From JBHPCZ01 sp042573625 (lineage in GTDB: Bacteria; Desulfobacterota; Desulfobacteria; Desulfobacterales; UBA11574): 45,349 bases of DNA. Numbering within the stretch: position 1 is the stretch's first letter; every line of letters begins with the position of its first letter. The notes under the pieces are model-generated. The model made no database searches, was not told where the DNA came from, and saw nothing but the letters and a program-made list of their open reading frames with translations. This document shows, one piece after another, positions 23,110 through 33,254 of the stretch. The stretch spans positions 1-45,349 of the forward strand of contig JBHPCZ010000014.1 in assembly GCA_042573625.1 (NCBI GenBank), given 5' to 3'. The position numbers and the translations under genes were made by a program.

Positions 23110-23910
23110 TTGGACAAACCGCAAAATCTTACCGTTTTACACTGGAACAAAACCCTCGATAAACCTGTCGAACACGAACTGCTCACAGAGGAACCCCTGT
23201 CGATCCGAGTTCAGGGAAAACCATATTCCGTTGTCATGAGGACACCGGGTGATGAACTGGCCCACACTGCCGGTTTCTGCCTGGGCGAAGGCATTGTGGA
23301 TACGCTGGATGACATGGGCACTTTAGCCTTTTGTGATGACACGGACACCAATGTGGTTGCCGTTACCCTTGCCGAATCAAGAAGAAGTCAAATCGCCGAA
23401 ATTCTGGATCGACGCGGCTTTATCAGCCAGACCAGTTGCGGAATTTGCGGCAAGGAAATCGTCGAGGATCTTTACCAAACTATTCAGCCTTTGACTAATA
23501 ACACACGAATTGATAGCGGCAGGGCACTCCAATGCCTTGAAAGCCTTTCACATCACCAGCCATTACGTAAAAAAACACGCTCATCCCACGCCGCCGCCCT
23601 TTACAGCTCGGATTTTGAACTCCTATCGGTGGCCGAAGATGTCGGGCGCCACAATTGTCTTGATAAAGCCATCGGAAAGCTGTTTCTGACCCGCAGGCTT
23701 GAAAAGGCTTCCCTCTTGACCCTCTCTTCCCGTATCAGTTATGAACTGGTTCAGAAAACTGCACGGGCACGCATCCCCGTCATACTGGCCTTTTCCCGCC
23801 CCACGTCCCTGGCCGTGGAGCTGGCTGCCAAACTGAACATGACCCTGGCATGCCTTGCCAAAGATTCCGGGTTATACATTTTCTGCGGAGAGCATCGTCT
23901 GGAAAGGTAA
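23110..23910 (+). CDS. fdhD: formate dehydrogenase accessory sulfurtransferase FdhD
   Basis: The 266-aa protein carries the FdhD hallmark CGIC (Cys110, Cys113 in TSCGICGKE). FdhD receives sulfur from a desulfurase and passes it to the Mo/W-bis-pyranopterin cofactor of formate dehydrogenases. The segments RTPGDELAHTAGFCLGEGI and AEDVGRHNCLDKAIG are also typical. The start is a TTG with ACGGAGG placed correctly upstream; no ATG fits better. The formate dehydrogenase itself is not in the window. Tungstate uptake genes at 36-40 kb would serve the same class of enzyme. Confidence 0.92.
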   Translation: MDKPQNLTVLHWNKTLDKPVEHELLTEEPLSIRVQGKPYSVVMRTPGDELAHTAGFCLGEGIVDTLDDMGTLAFCDDTDTNVVAVTLAESRRSQIAEILDRRGFISQTSCGICGKEIVEDLYQTIQPLTNNTRIDSGRALQCLESLSHHQPLRKKTRSSHAAALYSSDFELLSVAEDVGRHNCLDKAIGKLFLTRRLEKASLLTLSSRISYELVQKTARARIPVILAFSRPTSLAVELAAKLNMTLACLAKDSGLYIFCGEHRLER

Positions 23911-24027
23911 CCGAAACCCTTAACAGGTAATACATCCATCGATTTGACAAAAATCACTTGCCGAAAATCCCTTTGGTATATTATTTAAGCACATAAACTG
24001 AAACCAACGAAAAGGGTCCTGAAAAAC

Positions 24028-24615
24028 ATGGTTTCATCATTCCTCGAGGAATTGAAAAAAAATGCCCTGAATTTTGGCGCGACGGATGCAAAAATCATAT
24101 CCGCGAACATCATTTCAATTCAGGACGATATTATCGAATTGTGCCGGGAACCGCTGTGCGAAGGTTACGGTACCAGCATCTACTGCCCACCGCATGCTAT
24201 GAAACCCGGCGAATTCAGAGAAAAAATCCGGCAGCATCAAAATGCGCTGTTTTTTAAAACTGATGTGGACCCTGAAATTCTTCTCTCTGAAGAGCGGTAT
24301 GAAGCCTTCCGGGTGATCTATGAAATCACAACACAATTGGAAACCATCTGTTTGGATGCCGGGTACTCTATCTCCAAAGGCCTTGCCGCCGGATCATGTA
24401 AACCTGTTTTCTGTATGGAATATGAATGCCAGGCACTCATCGACGGCACCTCATGCCGATACCCCTCTTTGGCCCGGCCTTCCATGGAAGCGCTCGGAAT
24501 AAACGTTTTCAAGCTCATCGAGGATGTGGGCTGGGAGATTCATCCAATAACCAGCGAAAGCGATCCGGCGTCGATTCCGGGAGGGTTGCTGGCCGGTATG
24601 GTCCTTGTCGCATAG
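24028..24615 (+). CDS. DUF2284 family predicted metal-binding protein
   Basis: The 195-aa protein has the cysteine layout of DUF2284: CREPLCEGYGTSIYCPP near residues 34-50 and CKPVFCMEYECQ ... CRYPSLARPSMEALG near 120-160. Seven or so cysteines in ferredoxin-like spacing imply metal or Fe-S binding. Such proteins are common in anaerobes, and their reaction is unknown. The N-terminal ~15 residues are helical with no signal. It follows fdhD in the same direction with ~117 bp between, but a functional link is not shown. Confidence 0.85.
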   Translation: MVSSFLEELKKNALNFGATDAKIISANIISIQDDIIELCREPLCEGYGTSIYCPPHAMKPGEFREKIRQHQNALFFKTDVDPEILLSEERYEAFRVIYEITTQLETICLDAGYSISKGLAAGSCKPVFCMEYECQALIDGTSCRYPSLARPSMEALGINVFKLIEDVGWEIHPITSESDPASIPGGLLAGMVLVA

Positions 24616-24664
24616 CCCGGATTTCGCATTAGAATTTTCGAGAAAATTTCACAATAGTCATAAA

Positions 24665-25060
24665 ATGAACTCATATCTAAAAACTCTTTTCATAATAACG
24701 ATTTTGTCATTTTCCGCATTGAGTTGTGCTGTGACACGTTACTCAGTAAAGGGAAACGTTACGATTCCACAATTTGAAAAAATCACTTTAAAACAGTCCG
24801 AGTCAACGGATCCCGGTAAAACTGCACAAACAAAAATTCACATCAAGTGCCCCCGGGATATCCCTTTATCGAAAAGTACATCGGTCGACATGAATGGATA
24901 TTATCAATTGGAAGGTGTGGGTGTACCGGAAGGATGCACGCTTGTTATTGAAAATCCGAATTTTTTACACAAAGAAATTACCATTGACAATCTGCACCTT
25001 AAGGATAATGAACCTCCAGGGTCGTATGTGTATGAGGTTAATGTGAAACTTACAGATTAA
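24665..25060 (+). CDS. predicted small lipoprotein, 131 aa
   Basis: From ATG 24665 the product starts with a signal peptide ending in lipobox SALSC (Cys21). The mature part is a beta-rich domain of about 110 residues with a DMNGYYQLEGVGVPEG segment, reminiscent of carboxypeptidase-regulatory-like or transthyretin-like sandwiches, which is an inference from sequence feel only. There is no Shine-Dalgarno, so the start is set by the signal peptide. The longer frame from 24605 is unlikely. The function is unknown; the location is probably an envelope membrane. Confidence 0.6.
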   Translation: MNSYLKTLFIITILSFSALSCAVTRYSVKGNVTIPQFEKITLKQSESTDPGKTAQTKIHIKCPRDIPLSKSTSVDMNGYYQLEGVGVPEGCTLVIENPNFLHKEITIDNLHLKDNEPPGSYVYEVNVKLTD

Positions 25061-25126
25061 ACATCTGAACTTTTCATGAAAATTGTTGATAACCTTTAAA
25101 GCAGATAAAATGTGAGGAGGTATAAA

Positions 25127-25594
25127 ATGAAAGATCTGAACCTTTCAGAAGTGCTTGACAAAGCCATACAGAGAGAAGAAGAGGCCTACCTGTTCTACAT
25201 GGATATTCTTGACAAGATCGAAGACAAAAGTGCCAAGGAAACCATAGAATGGATCGCCAATGAAGAAAAACAACACAAAGCTTTTCTGGTTAATTATCGC
25301 GAAGGCCAGTACGGATCGAGCGCATTAAGAATGAGCGATGTGGTGCACTATAAAATCGCCGAACACCAGGAGGAGCCCGACGTTGCGAAAGACATGCGCA
25401 GAGAGGATGTCTTCCTGGTAGCGTCTCACAGAGAATTAAACTCCCACAAGTTTTATTCGGAACTTGCCGGGTTGCACCCCGCAGGCGAGACAAAAGAGAT
25501 GCTGCTGAAGATGGCCAACGAAGAACTGAAACACAAGGAAAAGATGGAGTATTTATATGCCAACACCGCCTTTCCCCAAACAGCAGGCGGATAA
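25127..25594 (+). CDS. ferritin-like (rubrerythrin-type) di-iron protein
   Basis: Starts at ATG 25127 after GAGGAGG. The 155-aa four-helix protein has the di-iron ligand pattern. An early QREEEAYLFYMDI supplies Glu, IANEEKQH supplies Glu and His, and later helices carry SHRELNSHKFYSEL and ANEELKHKEKM. There is no C-terminal rubredoxin domain, so it is a rubrerythrin-fold protein without the electron-transfer Cys4 unit. Such proteins reduce peroxide or store iron in anaerobes. It is followed closely by two further co-directional genes. Confidence 0.85.
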   Translation: MKDLNLSEVLDKAIQREEEAYLFYMDILDKIEDKSAKETIEWIANEEKQHKAFLVNYREGQYGSSALRMSDVVHYKIAEHQEEPDVAKDMRREDVFLVASHRELNSHKFYSELAGLHPAGETKEMLLKMANEELKHKEKMEYLYANTAFPQTAGG

Positions 25595-25611
25595 CACCCT
25601 TTTCTAAGAAA

Positions 25612-26133
25612 ATGGATAATTTAAAAAACGATAAAACCGAAATCGAAAAAGCCGGAGAGGATCTATTCAATTTTGCAATTGACCGTGAAGACGTCAAATG
25701 GTTTATGGCACATTTGGCAGAAGAGGCTGATATCAAGCGGAGTAAGGTTGAGTACGAGCTTCAAATACTTAAAATTGTCAGTGTAGGATGGAGTGTGTCA
25801 TATTATCTGGAAAACAGCCCTCATAAGAACCCGCTTTTAGACCTCTACTGGAAGGCGGTTTATGATTTTTCGCACAGCCTGTCTACAACAACCGAATACA
25901 TGACCGGTCAGGATATTGACTATTTTCAAACATTAAAAGATCGTCTGGATATGTATGTCGATGCCATGGCCGGAAACCCTGATGCATCAGAACCTGCACA
26001 AGTCATAGGGCCGGAATTTGCCAGAACCTGCGGGAATATGGATGACATATTCACGTTCATGACCGGCTCAAAGATGTTCATCTCGGCGATCAGTGGCGTT
26101 AAGGAATACCTCGAAACGATAAAGCTGAGATAA
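25612..26133 (+). CDS. hypothetical protein, 173 aa
   Basis: Helical, soluble, acidic protein with no motif I recognise. It follows the ferritin-like gene by 17 bp in the same direction, so it is likely in the same transcript. The ribosome site is weak, which suggests coupling to the upstream gene. No signal peptide or membrane helix is seen. The sequence has few cysteines (one in RTCGN) and a Tyr/Trp-rich middle (GWSVSYYLENSP). Confidence 0.65.
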   Translation: MDNLKNDKTEIEKAGEDLFNFAIDREDVKWFMAHLAEEADIKRSKVEYELQILKIVSVGWSVSYYLENSPHKNPLLDLYWKAVYDFSHSLSTTTEYMTGQDIDYFQTLKDRLDMYVDAMAGNPDASEPAQVIGPEFARTCGNMDDIFTFMTGSKMFISAISGVKEYLETIKLR

Positions 26134-26164
26134 CCCGGATGATTCCGCTCTATTAAAGGTGAAC

Positions 26165-27088
26165 ATGACTGTACTCGAAATCATGAAGGATCTGTTCTTT
26201 ATTGAAAGAGGGTATTTAAACGGCAATCACTTTGTCTATCGATCCGAAGCGCCGATCCTTGTCGATACAGGTTATATTTCTGACTTCGAAAAAACGAAGA
26301 ACTCTATCGAAGAACTGGGGGTTAGAATCTCGGATGTTCGTCTGATTATCAATACACACTGTCACTGCGACCATATCGGCGGAAACAGAATTATTCAGGA
26401 ACAATCCGGCTGTGATATTGCTTTGCATAAAATTGGAAAGCATTTCATAGACACAAAAGACGACTGGTCAACATGGTGGAGATATTATCATCAGGAAGCT
26501 GATTTTTTTGAGTGTACACGGGCTTTGGAGGATGGAGACGTCATCGATATCGGCCCCCATCAATTTGAGATATTTCATACTCCGGGACATGCTTCCGACG
26601 GCATTGTACTCTATAATAAAAAGAACAAGATTCTAATATCTTCTGACACACTCTGGGAAAATGATCTTGCGGTAATAACCATCCGTGTTGAAGGAAGCGC
26701 AGCTTTGTTTCAAATGAGGGATTCCCTTGATAGGCTCGAATCGCTGGATGTTAATATGGTTTATCCGGGACACGGAGCGCCTTTCAGTGATGTACGGCAG
26801 GCCATATCCAGAAGTAAAAAAAGAATCGAGAGCTATATGCTTGAAAAGGAGAAAATCGGAAGCGATCTGTTAAAAAGAATAATGATTTATACGCTGTTAA
26901 TGAAAAGGGCCGTTAATGCCGAAACTTTTTTTTCACATTTGATGAATACCATCTGGTTTAAAGAGACGATCGATCTTTACTTCAATAGCGAATATAATTT
27001 GAAATATAATGAAATTGTCAGCAGCTTCATCGAACGGGGAATTATCTGTTATGAAAACAGTAACCTGGTTACTGTTGTAAGGCCATAA
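26165..27088 (+). CDS. metallo-beta-lactamase-fold hydrolase
   Basis: The 307-aa protein has the MBL core. THCHCDHIGG supplies His65, His67, Asp69 and His70, HTPGHASDG supplies the next His, SSDTLW the bridging Asp, and YPGHGAP the last His. The family includes hydroxyacylglutathione hydrolases, lactonases and sulfur dioxygenases, and the substrate is not clear. The C-terminal ~85 residues form a helical extension resembling the C-terminal winged domain seen in some MBL hydrolases (LACTB2-like). I prefer ATG 26165 with AAAGGTG upstream over the GTG at 26159. Confidence 0.85.
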   Translation: MTVLEIMKDLFFIERGYLNGNHFVYRSEAPILVDTGYISDFEKTKNSIEELGVRISDVRLIINTHCHCDHIGGNRIIQEQSGCDIALHKIGKHFIDTKDDWSTWWRYYHQEADFFECTRALEDGDVIDIGPHQFEIFHTPGHASDGIVLYNKKNKILISSDTLWENDLAVITIRVEGSAALFQMRDSLDRLESLDVNMVYPGHGAPFSDVRQAISRSKKRIESYMLEKEKIGSDLLKRIMIYTLLMKRAVNAETFFSHLMNTIWFKETIDLYFNSEYNLKYNEIVSSFIERGIICYENSNLVTVVRP

Positions 27089-27309
27089 CCGGTGTTCATA
27101 CAGAAAAGCCCTTTCTCTCCAATTGAACTGGATACAACCTGCGACCAGGTTCCGGGCATATGTTTTTCGATTTTTTCATTCAAAGTAACAGACAACGGCC
27201 ATATAAGCACTATTTTTGTGCTATAATCAGCATCATAAAATCACGAGAGGTCACCACCAAACGTTTGATCCATTCGGGTGTAATGGTTAACTAGTGTCCG
27301 TCCAAAAAT

Positions 27310-28755
27310 ATGAAACAATTGAACCTAACCCCAGCTGAATATCTCCGCTCACCGTCGATAAAGAACCCAATCAAAGTTTTTTTTTCTTTGATCGTCCTCC
27401 TGTTGTTGCTCGTATCCTGCACGCCGTTCAAACCAATGGAAAGGTCATCACCGGAAGGTGAATTGCCCCAGACGTTTTCTCTGTACGCACCGGAACCCGA
27501 ACCGATGCAACGGTGGTGGGAAGGATTTAATGATCCCGAACTGAACGCTTTGGCCGCCGAAGCACTGTCCGACAGTTTAACTTTGAAAAAAGCCTGGACA
27601 CAACTCCGTCAAGCCAACTCCTTGGTCGTACAGGCGGGCGCAACGCTTTATCCGGATCTTTCGGGGAATGCTTCAGCACTTTCTGAGCGCCGAAGATCCG
27701 GCAGCGGACCCTTTAATACCCGATCGACTGAAACGTATTCCATGGGCATTGTCAGCAGCTATGAATTGGACCTCTGGGGACGTATCCGATCGCAGCGTGA
27801 AGCCGCTCTTCTGGAAGCCACCGCGACCCGCGAAGATTTGAATACCGCCGCCATGTCGCTTGCGGCGGAGGTCACCCGTCACTGGATAAATATCATTTCC
27901 CAGAGAATGCAGAAACACCTTTTGGCGCAACAGGTTCAAATCAACCGAACCTATCTGGAGTTGATCGAGTTGCGGTTTCGTGCGTCGATGGTTTCAGCCT
28001 TGGATGTATATCAGCAAAAACAGGTGCTCGAGGGTGTGGAGGCTGAAATACCCTTGGTGGAGGCGCAGGAGCGACTGCTGATGCACGAACTGGCCCTGTT
28101 GCTGGGGAAACCGCCGCAAACCGCCTTGAAAATCAGCCGGACCGATTTGCCGAAGACGATGAAAATTCCGGCGATCGGCTTGCCTGCCGATCTTCTCGCA
28201 GCCCGTCCGGATTTACGGGCAGCCGGATTGCGCCTTAAGGCGGCGGACTGGCAGGTGGCTGCTGCACGGGCCAACCGACTTCCGGCCATCAACCTGTCCG
28301 CCCAGGCTGTCTATGGCAAAGGTGTTTTGGATGTACTTTTCGACAACTGGCTGCTCAGTCTGGCCGCGAACCTGACTGCTCCGATATTTGACGGGAAACG
28401 ACGGTCGGCGGAAGTGGACCGGACGCTGGCAGTTGCTGATGAAAATTTGCTGGTTTATCGAGAAGCGGTATTAACTGCAATCAAAGAAGTTGAAGATGCG
28501 ATTGTCAGTGAGTTGAAACAGCGGGAGCATGTTAACAGTCTTGAAAAGGTGATGGTTACGGCGCAAAAGGCCTTTGGGGAGGCGAGAAATCGATATCGTA
28601 ACGGACTGACCGATTACCTTCCGGTATTGACCCAGCTGTTAACCGTCCAGAGACTCGAAAGAGAGTTGATTCAAAAGCAAACCAGCCTGCTCATTGCCCG
28701 GGTCAGCCTTTATCGAGCATTGGGTGGAATGTGGCCGGAGTCGCTGAAACCTTGA
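27310..28755 (+). CDS. RND efflux outer-membrane lipoprotein (NodT/OprM, TolC-type)
   Basis: The 481-aa protein has a long n-region, a hydrophobic leader and a lipobox VSC (Cys37). It contains two TolC-type repeats: WWEGFNDPELNALAAEAL and SYELDLWGRIRSQREAA in the first, and AARPDLRAAGLRLKAADW and LTAPIFDGKRRSAEVDR in the second. It forms the outer-membrane channel of a tripartite efflux system. It is the first of three co-directional genes. The 220-bp gap before it ends with TAGTGTCCGTCCAAAAATATG, which resembles other GTCC-type repeat ends; no promoter is obvious. Confidence 0.92.
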   Translation: MKQLNLTPAEYLRSPSIKNPIKVFFSLIVLLLLLVSCTPFKPMERSSPEGELPQTFSLYAPEPEPMQRWWEGFNDPELNALAAEALSDSLTLKKAWTQLRQANSLVVQAGATLYPDLSGNASALSERRRSGSGPFNTRSTETYSMGIVSSYELDLWGRIRSQREAALLEATATREDLNTAAMSLAAEVTRHWINIISQRMQKHLLAQQVQINRTYLELIELRFRASMVSALDVYQQKQVLEGVEAEIPLVEAQERLLMHELALLLGKPPQTALKISRTDLPKTMKIPAIGLPADLLAARPDLRAAGLRLKAADWQVAAARANRLPAINLSAQAVYGKGVLDVLFDNWLLSLAANLTAPIFDGKRRSAEVDRTLAVADENLLVYREAVLTAIKEVEDAIVSELKQREHVNSLEKVMVTAQKAFGEARNRYRNGLTDYLPVLTQLLTVQRLERELIQKQTSLLIARVSLYRALGGMWPESLKP

Positions 28756-28855
28756 AAGCGATTGGAACTGTTTAAACATAAAATCATGATTTCTTTTGAA
28801 CCATAGAGCGCTTCCATGGCAATCAGGATGCCTAACAGGTAAGGACGAAAATTAA

Positions 28856-30133
28856 ATGGCAGATGACCAACACACGAAAGATTTAATCGGCAAGTCCACC
28901 CGACCTGCCGGGCGGCAGGGAAAAATTTTACGGACCCTCATTCCGGTTATCATACTCTGTGCCGGTATCGGGACGGCATCTTATATGAAAAACAGCGCTC
29001 CCAAAACCCGGAAGCGACCGCCGGCTCGGCTGATTCCGACTGTTCAGGTTGCAGCAGTGCAGCCCTCTACCCACCAGGTCGTTGTTTCGGCCATGGGAAC
29101 CGTCGTGCCTGCCAGGGAAATGGTGCTCGAGCCCCGGGTATCCGGAGAAATTGTGGCGCTCCATCCTGATTTCGCGGAAGGCAGCATTATCCAAAAAGGC
29201 TCGAAAATTCTTCAAATCGATCCGGAAGACTACCGGCTTATACTCACACAAAAGCAGCGAGAGGTGGCCAATGCCGAATATGCGCTGAAGCTGGAACTGG
29301 GACATCAAACCGTTGCCAAGCGCGAATGGGAACTTTTGAAAGGGGACACCCCGGCAGAAGAACTCGAGAAGGAACTGGCATTACGCGAACCCCATCTGGA
29401 TAAGGCCAGAGCGGATCTCGCGGCCGCACAGGCGGACCTTAAACAGACCACGCTGGATCTTGAACGCACCCATATATTTGCGCCGTTCAATGCCCTGGTT
29501 CTCTCCAAGTCAGTGGATCTCGGCTCTCAGGTAACTCCGCAGAAACCACTGGCCCAATTGGTGGGAACCGATACTTACTGGGTTCAGGTGTCTGTTCCGA
29601 TCGATCGCCTAAAATGGATTAAAATTCCCCGTCAATCCAATGGTACGGGATCCGATGCTCGAATCACCTACGCCCAGGGGAAAGCGTGCAACGGTACCGT
29701 TATCCGGCTGATGGGGGACCTGGCAGCCGAGGGGCGAATGGCCCGAATTCTGGTGGAGGTCAAAGACCCGCTCGGTTTGAACACTGCTAACGAAAATCGT
29801 ACATCGCTTTTAATCGGCGAGTATGTTCGGGTGGACATCCAGGGCCGGAAACTTGAAAACATATTTCAAATTCCGCGCGCTGCATTTAGAGATGATTCAA
29901 CGGTTTGGATCGCGGGCAAAACCCAAACACTGGAAATCCGAAAGGTGCATCCCATCTGGCGTGACGCGGAGGTTGTTTTGCTGCAAGACGGCCTGAAACC
30001 TGGAGAACGCTTGATCGTTTCGGATTTGGCCGCACCGATGGAGGGAATGACGGTGCGTGTGGATGAATCAGAATCAGAGATGGTGAATGAGCCGCCGACG
30101 CAGAAAAAAGCAGAAAAGGACAAAAACATTTAA
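28856..30133 (+). CDS. RND efflux periplasmic adaptor (HlyD/MFP family)
   Basis: The 425-aa protein has an N-terminal membrane anchor (residues 25-43), lipoyl/barrel-sandwich halves (about 85-115 and 205-235), a coiled-coil hairpin (about 125-190) and a beta-barrel. VVSAMGTVVPAREMVLEPRVSG and RTHIFAPFNALVLSKSVDLGSQV are the conserved biotinyl-lipoyl segments. It links the inner-membrane pump with the outer-membrane channel. It starts 100 bp after the channel gene, and its stop is one base before the pump start. Confidence 0.92.
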   Translation: MADDQHTKDLIGKSTRPAGRQGKILRTLIPVIILCAGIGTASYMKNSAPKTRKRPPARLIPTVQVAAVQPSTHQVVVSAMGTVVPAREMVLEPRVSGEIVALHPDFAEGSIIQKGSKILQIDPEDYRLILTQKQREVANAEYALKLELGHQTVAKREWELLKGDTPAEELEKELALREPHLDKARADLAAAQADLKQTTLDLERTHIFAPFNALVLSKSVDLGSQVTPQKPLAQLVGTDTYWVQVSVPIDRLKWIKIPRQSNGTGSDARITYAQGKACNGTVIRLMGDLAAEGRMARILVEVKDPLGLNTANENRTSLLIGEYVRVDIQGRKLENIFQIPRAAFRDDSTVWIAGKTQTLEIRKVHPIWRDAEVVLLQDGLKPGERLIVSDLAAPMEGMTVRVDESESEMVNEPPTQKKAEKDKNI

Positions 30134-30134
30134 G

Positions 30135-33100
30135 ATGAACGGCATACCGAAAAATGATCCTTTAAAAAAAGGGCCGATCGCCTGGATAACCGGCCATCCC
30201 GTGACAGCCAACCTTCTCATGCTGGTGCTCCTGGTCGGTGGATTTTTCATGGGTCTCCAAATCAAGAAGGAAGTTTTCCCTTACTTTGAACTGGATCTGA
30301 TCAGAATAACCGTTCCCTATCCCGGTGCCAGCCCCCAGGAAGTGGAACGGGGGATCATTTTGGCTATAGAGGAGGCCGTTCAGGGGCTGGAAGGTGTGAA
30401 CAAAATCCGGTCATCTGCCAGAGAAGGCTCCGGAACCGTTACCGTGGAAATGATCGAAGGCGGCAATTTGCAACGGCTGGCCCAGGACATCCAGAACGAG
30501 GTGGATCGAATTTCGTCTATTCCCGAAGAAGCCGAAGATCCCCGGGTGGTGATCGTCTCCAGAAAGCGCTATGTGGTTTCCCTGGCACTATACGGCGATC
30601 AGGAAGAAGGCGTTTTGCGCGAATATGCTGAATATTTGAGAGAGCGGCTGCTTCAGGATCCGGATATTACCCAGGTGGAGCTTATCGGCGTTCGGAACTA
30701 CGAGATCAGTATCGAAATTCCCCAAAACATTCTCAGAACCTATAACCTTACAATCGAGGAGGTTGCGCGGCGAATCGGCCGAACGTCCGTTGAACTGCCC
30801 GGCGGCGCCGTCAAAACCGCCGGGGGCGACGTCCTGGTTCGTATCAAAGAGCGCCGGGATTACGGACGTGAATTCGGAAAGATTCCGATTATTACGGCCA
30901 ACGACGGAACCCAGGTTCTGCTGGAAAATATCGCCGTCATCAAAGACAGCTTTGAAGAGACCGACAGTGCCGCTACATATAACGGCAAACCCGCGGTAAT
31001 GCTTGATGTTTACCGGATTGGCGATCAAACTCCGATTTCGGTATCCGATGGCGCCAAACGCGTGGTGGCAGCCGTAAATCAGGAGTTGCCGGAAGGTTTG
31101 ACGGTGGTTCTCCGCAATGACCGATCGGAAATCTACCGGCAGCGCATGGGGTTGCTGATCAAAAACGGATGCATCGGACTGGTACTGGTATTTTTTTTAC
31201 TGGCATTTTTTCTGGAAGCCCGGCTCGCTTTCTGGGTCAGCCTCGGCATTCCCATCTCTTTTCTGGGCTCTCTGTTATTTTTGCCGGCTGTTGATGTCAG
31301 CATCAACATGGTTTCCATGTTCGCTTTTATTGTCACTCTTGGCATCGTCGTGGACGACGCCATCGTGGTCGGAGAAAATATCTACCATCACCACCAGCAG
31401 GGCGCCCCATGGTTCAGCGCTGCGATAACAGGGACCCGGGAAATCGCCATGCCGGTGAACTTCAGCGTTCTGACCAACATGGTGGCGTTTGTTCCCTTGT
31501 TCTTTGTTTCCGGATTTATGGGAAAGATTTTCAAACAAATCCCCGTGGTCGTCATCAGCGTGTTTGCAATTTCTCTGATCGAATGTTTTTTCATTCTTCC
31601 CGCCCACATCGGCAATCAAAAAAAACAGCATAAAGGGTTTTTAGGCTGGGTGTACGACCGGCAGCGACGATTCAGTGACGCTTTTGTCCGCCTGATTAAC
31701 CGTCGATACGGGCCCCTTCTGGATTGGGCCCTTCGCTGGCGATATGCAACGTTCTCTCTGTGCCTTGCCATTTTACTGATTGTGGCCGGGTACGTTAAGA
31801 GCGGGCGCATGGGATTTGAGCTTTTCCCCAAGGTAGAATCCGACTATGCCAAGGTAACGGCCACGTTGCCTTTTGGAACCGCTTTTCAAAAAACCGAAAA
31901 GGTGCAGCAGACACTGGTCCGGGCGGCCCTGGACGTCGTGAATGAAAATGGCGGAGAAAAACTCGTGGAGGGTATTTTTGCCAATATCAATGCCAACCAG
32001 GCCGTGGTTCGTATCTACCTGACGCCGCCGGATAAGCGCCCGATGTCCACCGCGAAGATAACGGAACGCTGGCGTGAACGGGTCGGGGTGATCCCGGGGT
32101 TGGAATCGCTTTTGTTTGAATCGGATGCCGGCGGCCCGGGCCGTGGAGGCGCCATCACCGTGGAGCTCAGTCACAAAAACATCAATGTTCTGGAAACGGC
32201 CGCTGCCGAAGCTGCGGAAGCTCTGGGATTCTACCCGAATGTGAAAGACATTGATGATGGTTTCGCACCGGGCAAACAGCAGATTGATTTCCAGATCAAG
32301 CCTGAAGCCCAAAGTCTCGGATTGAGATCCCAGGAAGTGGCCAGACAGGTTCGGCATGCGTACTACGGCGCCGAGGTTTTGCGCCAACAAAGGGGGCGAC
32401 ATGAGGTAAAAGTCATGGTCAGGCTGCCCAAAGCCGAGCGGGTTTCCGAGTACAATCTGGAGGAAATGGTGCTGCGGACACCCAACGGCGGAGAAATTCC
32501 CTTGCGATATGCCGTTACCATCACCCGTGGCCGGGCCTATACCGATATCAACCGCCGGGATGGTCGCCGGATCGTGACGGTGACCGCCGATGTTCGCCCC
32601 AGAAGCAAAGCAGGCCAGATTTTGGAATCTTTCAAGGCAGATACCATTCCGGCATTGCAGAAAAAATATCCCGGACTGGCCTTTAGTTTCGAGGGTCGGC
32701 AGGCCGACCAGCGGGAAAGCATGCAGAGCCTGATGAGAGGCTTTTTGGTGGCGCTGATTGTCATCTTTGCCATGCTGGCCGTTCCGTTGAACAGTTATAT
32801 CCAACCGGTGATCATTATGATTGCCATCCCCTTTGGTATCGTGGGTGCCGCAATCGGACATCTGATCATGGGCTACAGCCTGAGCGTGCTCAGCATGTTT
32901 GGTATCGTGGCGCTTTCCGGAGTGGTGGTCAATGATTCGCTGGTTCTGATTGATTTTGCCAACCGAAAGGAACAGGCCGGGATGAGTAGGCACGACGCCG
33001 TTCGCGCGGCTGGGATACACCGGTTTCGCCCGATTATGTTGACCACCCTGACCACTTTCGGCGGTCTAACGCCCATGATTTTTGAAACCTCGCGGCAGGC

Positions 33101-33254
33101 CCGTTTTTTGATTCCCATGGCACTCTCCCTGGGTTACGGCATACTCTTTGCGACAATAATCACGCTGTTGCTGGTACCGTCTCTTTATCTGATTATCGAT
33201 GACCTGCAACAATTGTTCAGAGCAAAACCCCTCCCCGATATCGAAACCGGATAA
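30135..33254 (+). CDS. RND efflux pump (AcrB-type inner-membrane transporter)
   Basis: The 1039-residue protein has two repeats of six membrane helices with large periplasmic loops (about 45-330 and 560-860). TM4 carries GIVVDDAIVVGENIYHH with the proton-relay Asp pair. PYPGASPQEVERGIILAIEEAV and VVNDSLVLIDFANR are typical of the family. The start is set by position just after the adaptor stop; the longer frame from 30087 is inside the adaptor gene. With the channel and adaptor upstream it forms a tripartite exporter, with unknown substrate. The VNDS in TM10 suggests an HAE1/HAE3-like multidrug pump rather than a CusA type, though this is tentative. Confidence 0.95.
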   Translation: MNGIPKNDPLKKGPIAWITGHPVTANLLMLVLLVGGFFMGLQIKKEVFPYFELDLIRITVPYPGASPQEVERGIILAIEEAVQGLEGVNKIRSSAREGSGTVTVEMIEGGNLQRLAQDIQNEVDRISSIPEEAEDPRVVIVSRKRYVVSLALYGDQEEGVLREYAEYLRERLLQDPDITQVELIGVRNYEISIEIPQNILRTYNLTIEEVARRIGRTSVELPGGAVKTAGGDVLVRIKERRDYGREFGKIPIITANDGTQVLLENIAVIKDSFEETDSAATYNGKPAVMLDVYRIGDQTPISVSDGAKRVVAAVNQELPEGLTVVLRNDRSEIYRQRMGLLIKNGCIGLVLVFFLLAFFLEARLAFWVSLGIPISFLGSLLFLPAVDVSINMVSMFAFIVTLGIVVDDAIVVGENIYHHHQQGAPWFSAAITGTREIAMPVNFSVLTNMVAFVPLFFVSGFMGKIFKQIPVVVISVFAISLIECFFILPAHIGNQKKQHKGFLGWVYDRQRRFSDAFVRLINRRYGPLLDWALRWRYATFSLCLAILLIVAGYVKSGRMGFELFPKVESDYAKVTATLPFGTAFQKTEKVQQTLVRAALDVVNENGGEKLVEGIFANINANQAVVRIYLTPPDKRPMSTAKITERWRERVGVIPGLESLLFESDAGGPGRGGAITVELSHKNINVLETAAAEAAEALGFYPNVKDIDDGFAPGKQQIDFQIKPEAQSLGLRSQEVARQVRHAYYGAEVLRQQRGRHEVKVMVRLPKAERVSEYNLEEMVLRTPNGGEIPLRYAVTITRGRAYTDINRRDGRRIVTVTADVRPRSKAGQILESFKADTIPALQKKYPGLAFSFEGRQADQRESMQSLMRGFLVALIVIFAMLAVPLNSYIQPVIIMIAIPFGIVGAAIGHLIMGYSLSVLSMFGIVALSGVVVNDSLVLIDFANRKEQAGMSRHDAVRAAGIHRFRPIMLTTLTTFGGLTPMIFETSRQARFLIPMALSLGYGILFATIITLLLVPSLYLIIDDLQQLFRAKPLPDIETG

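Noticed and set aside
31773..33020. Minus-strand frame of 415 codons opposite the RND pump
   Set aside because: It lies wholly inside the well-supported pump gene, and its Gln/His/Gly-rich sequence shows no domain.
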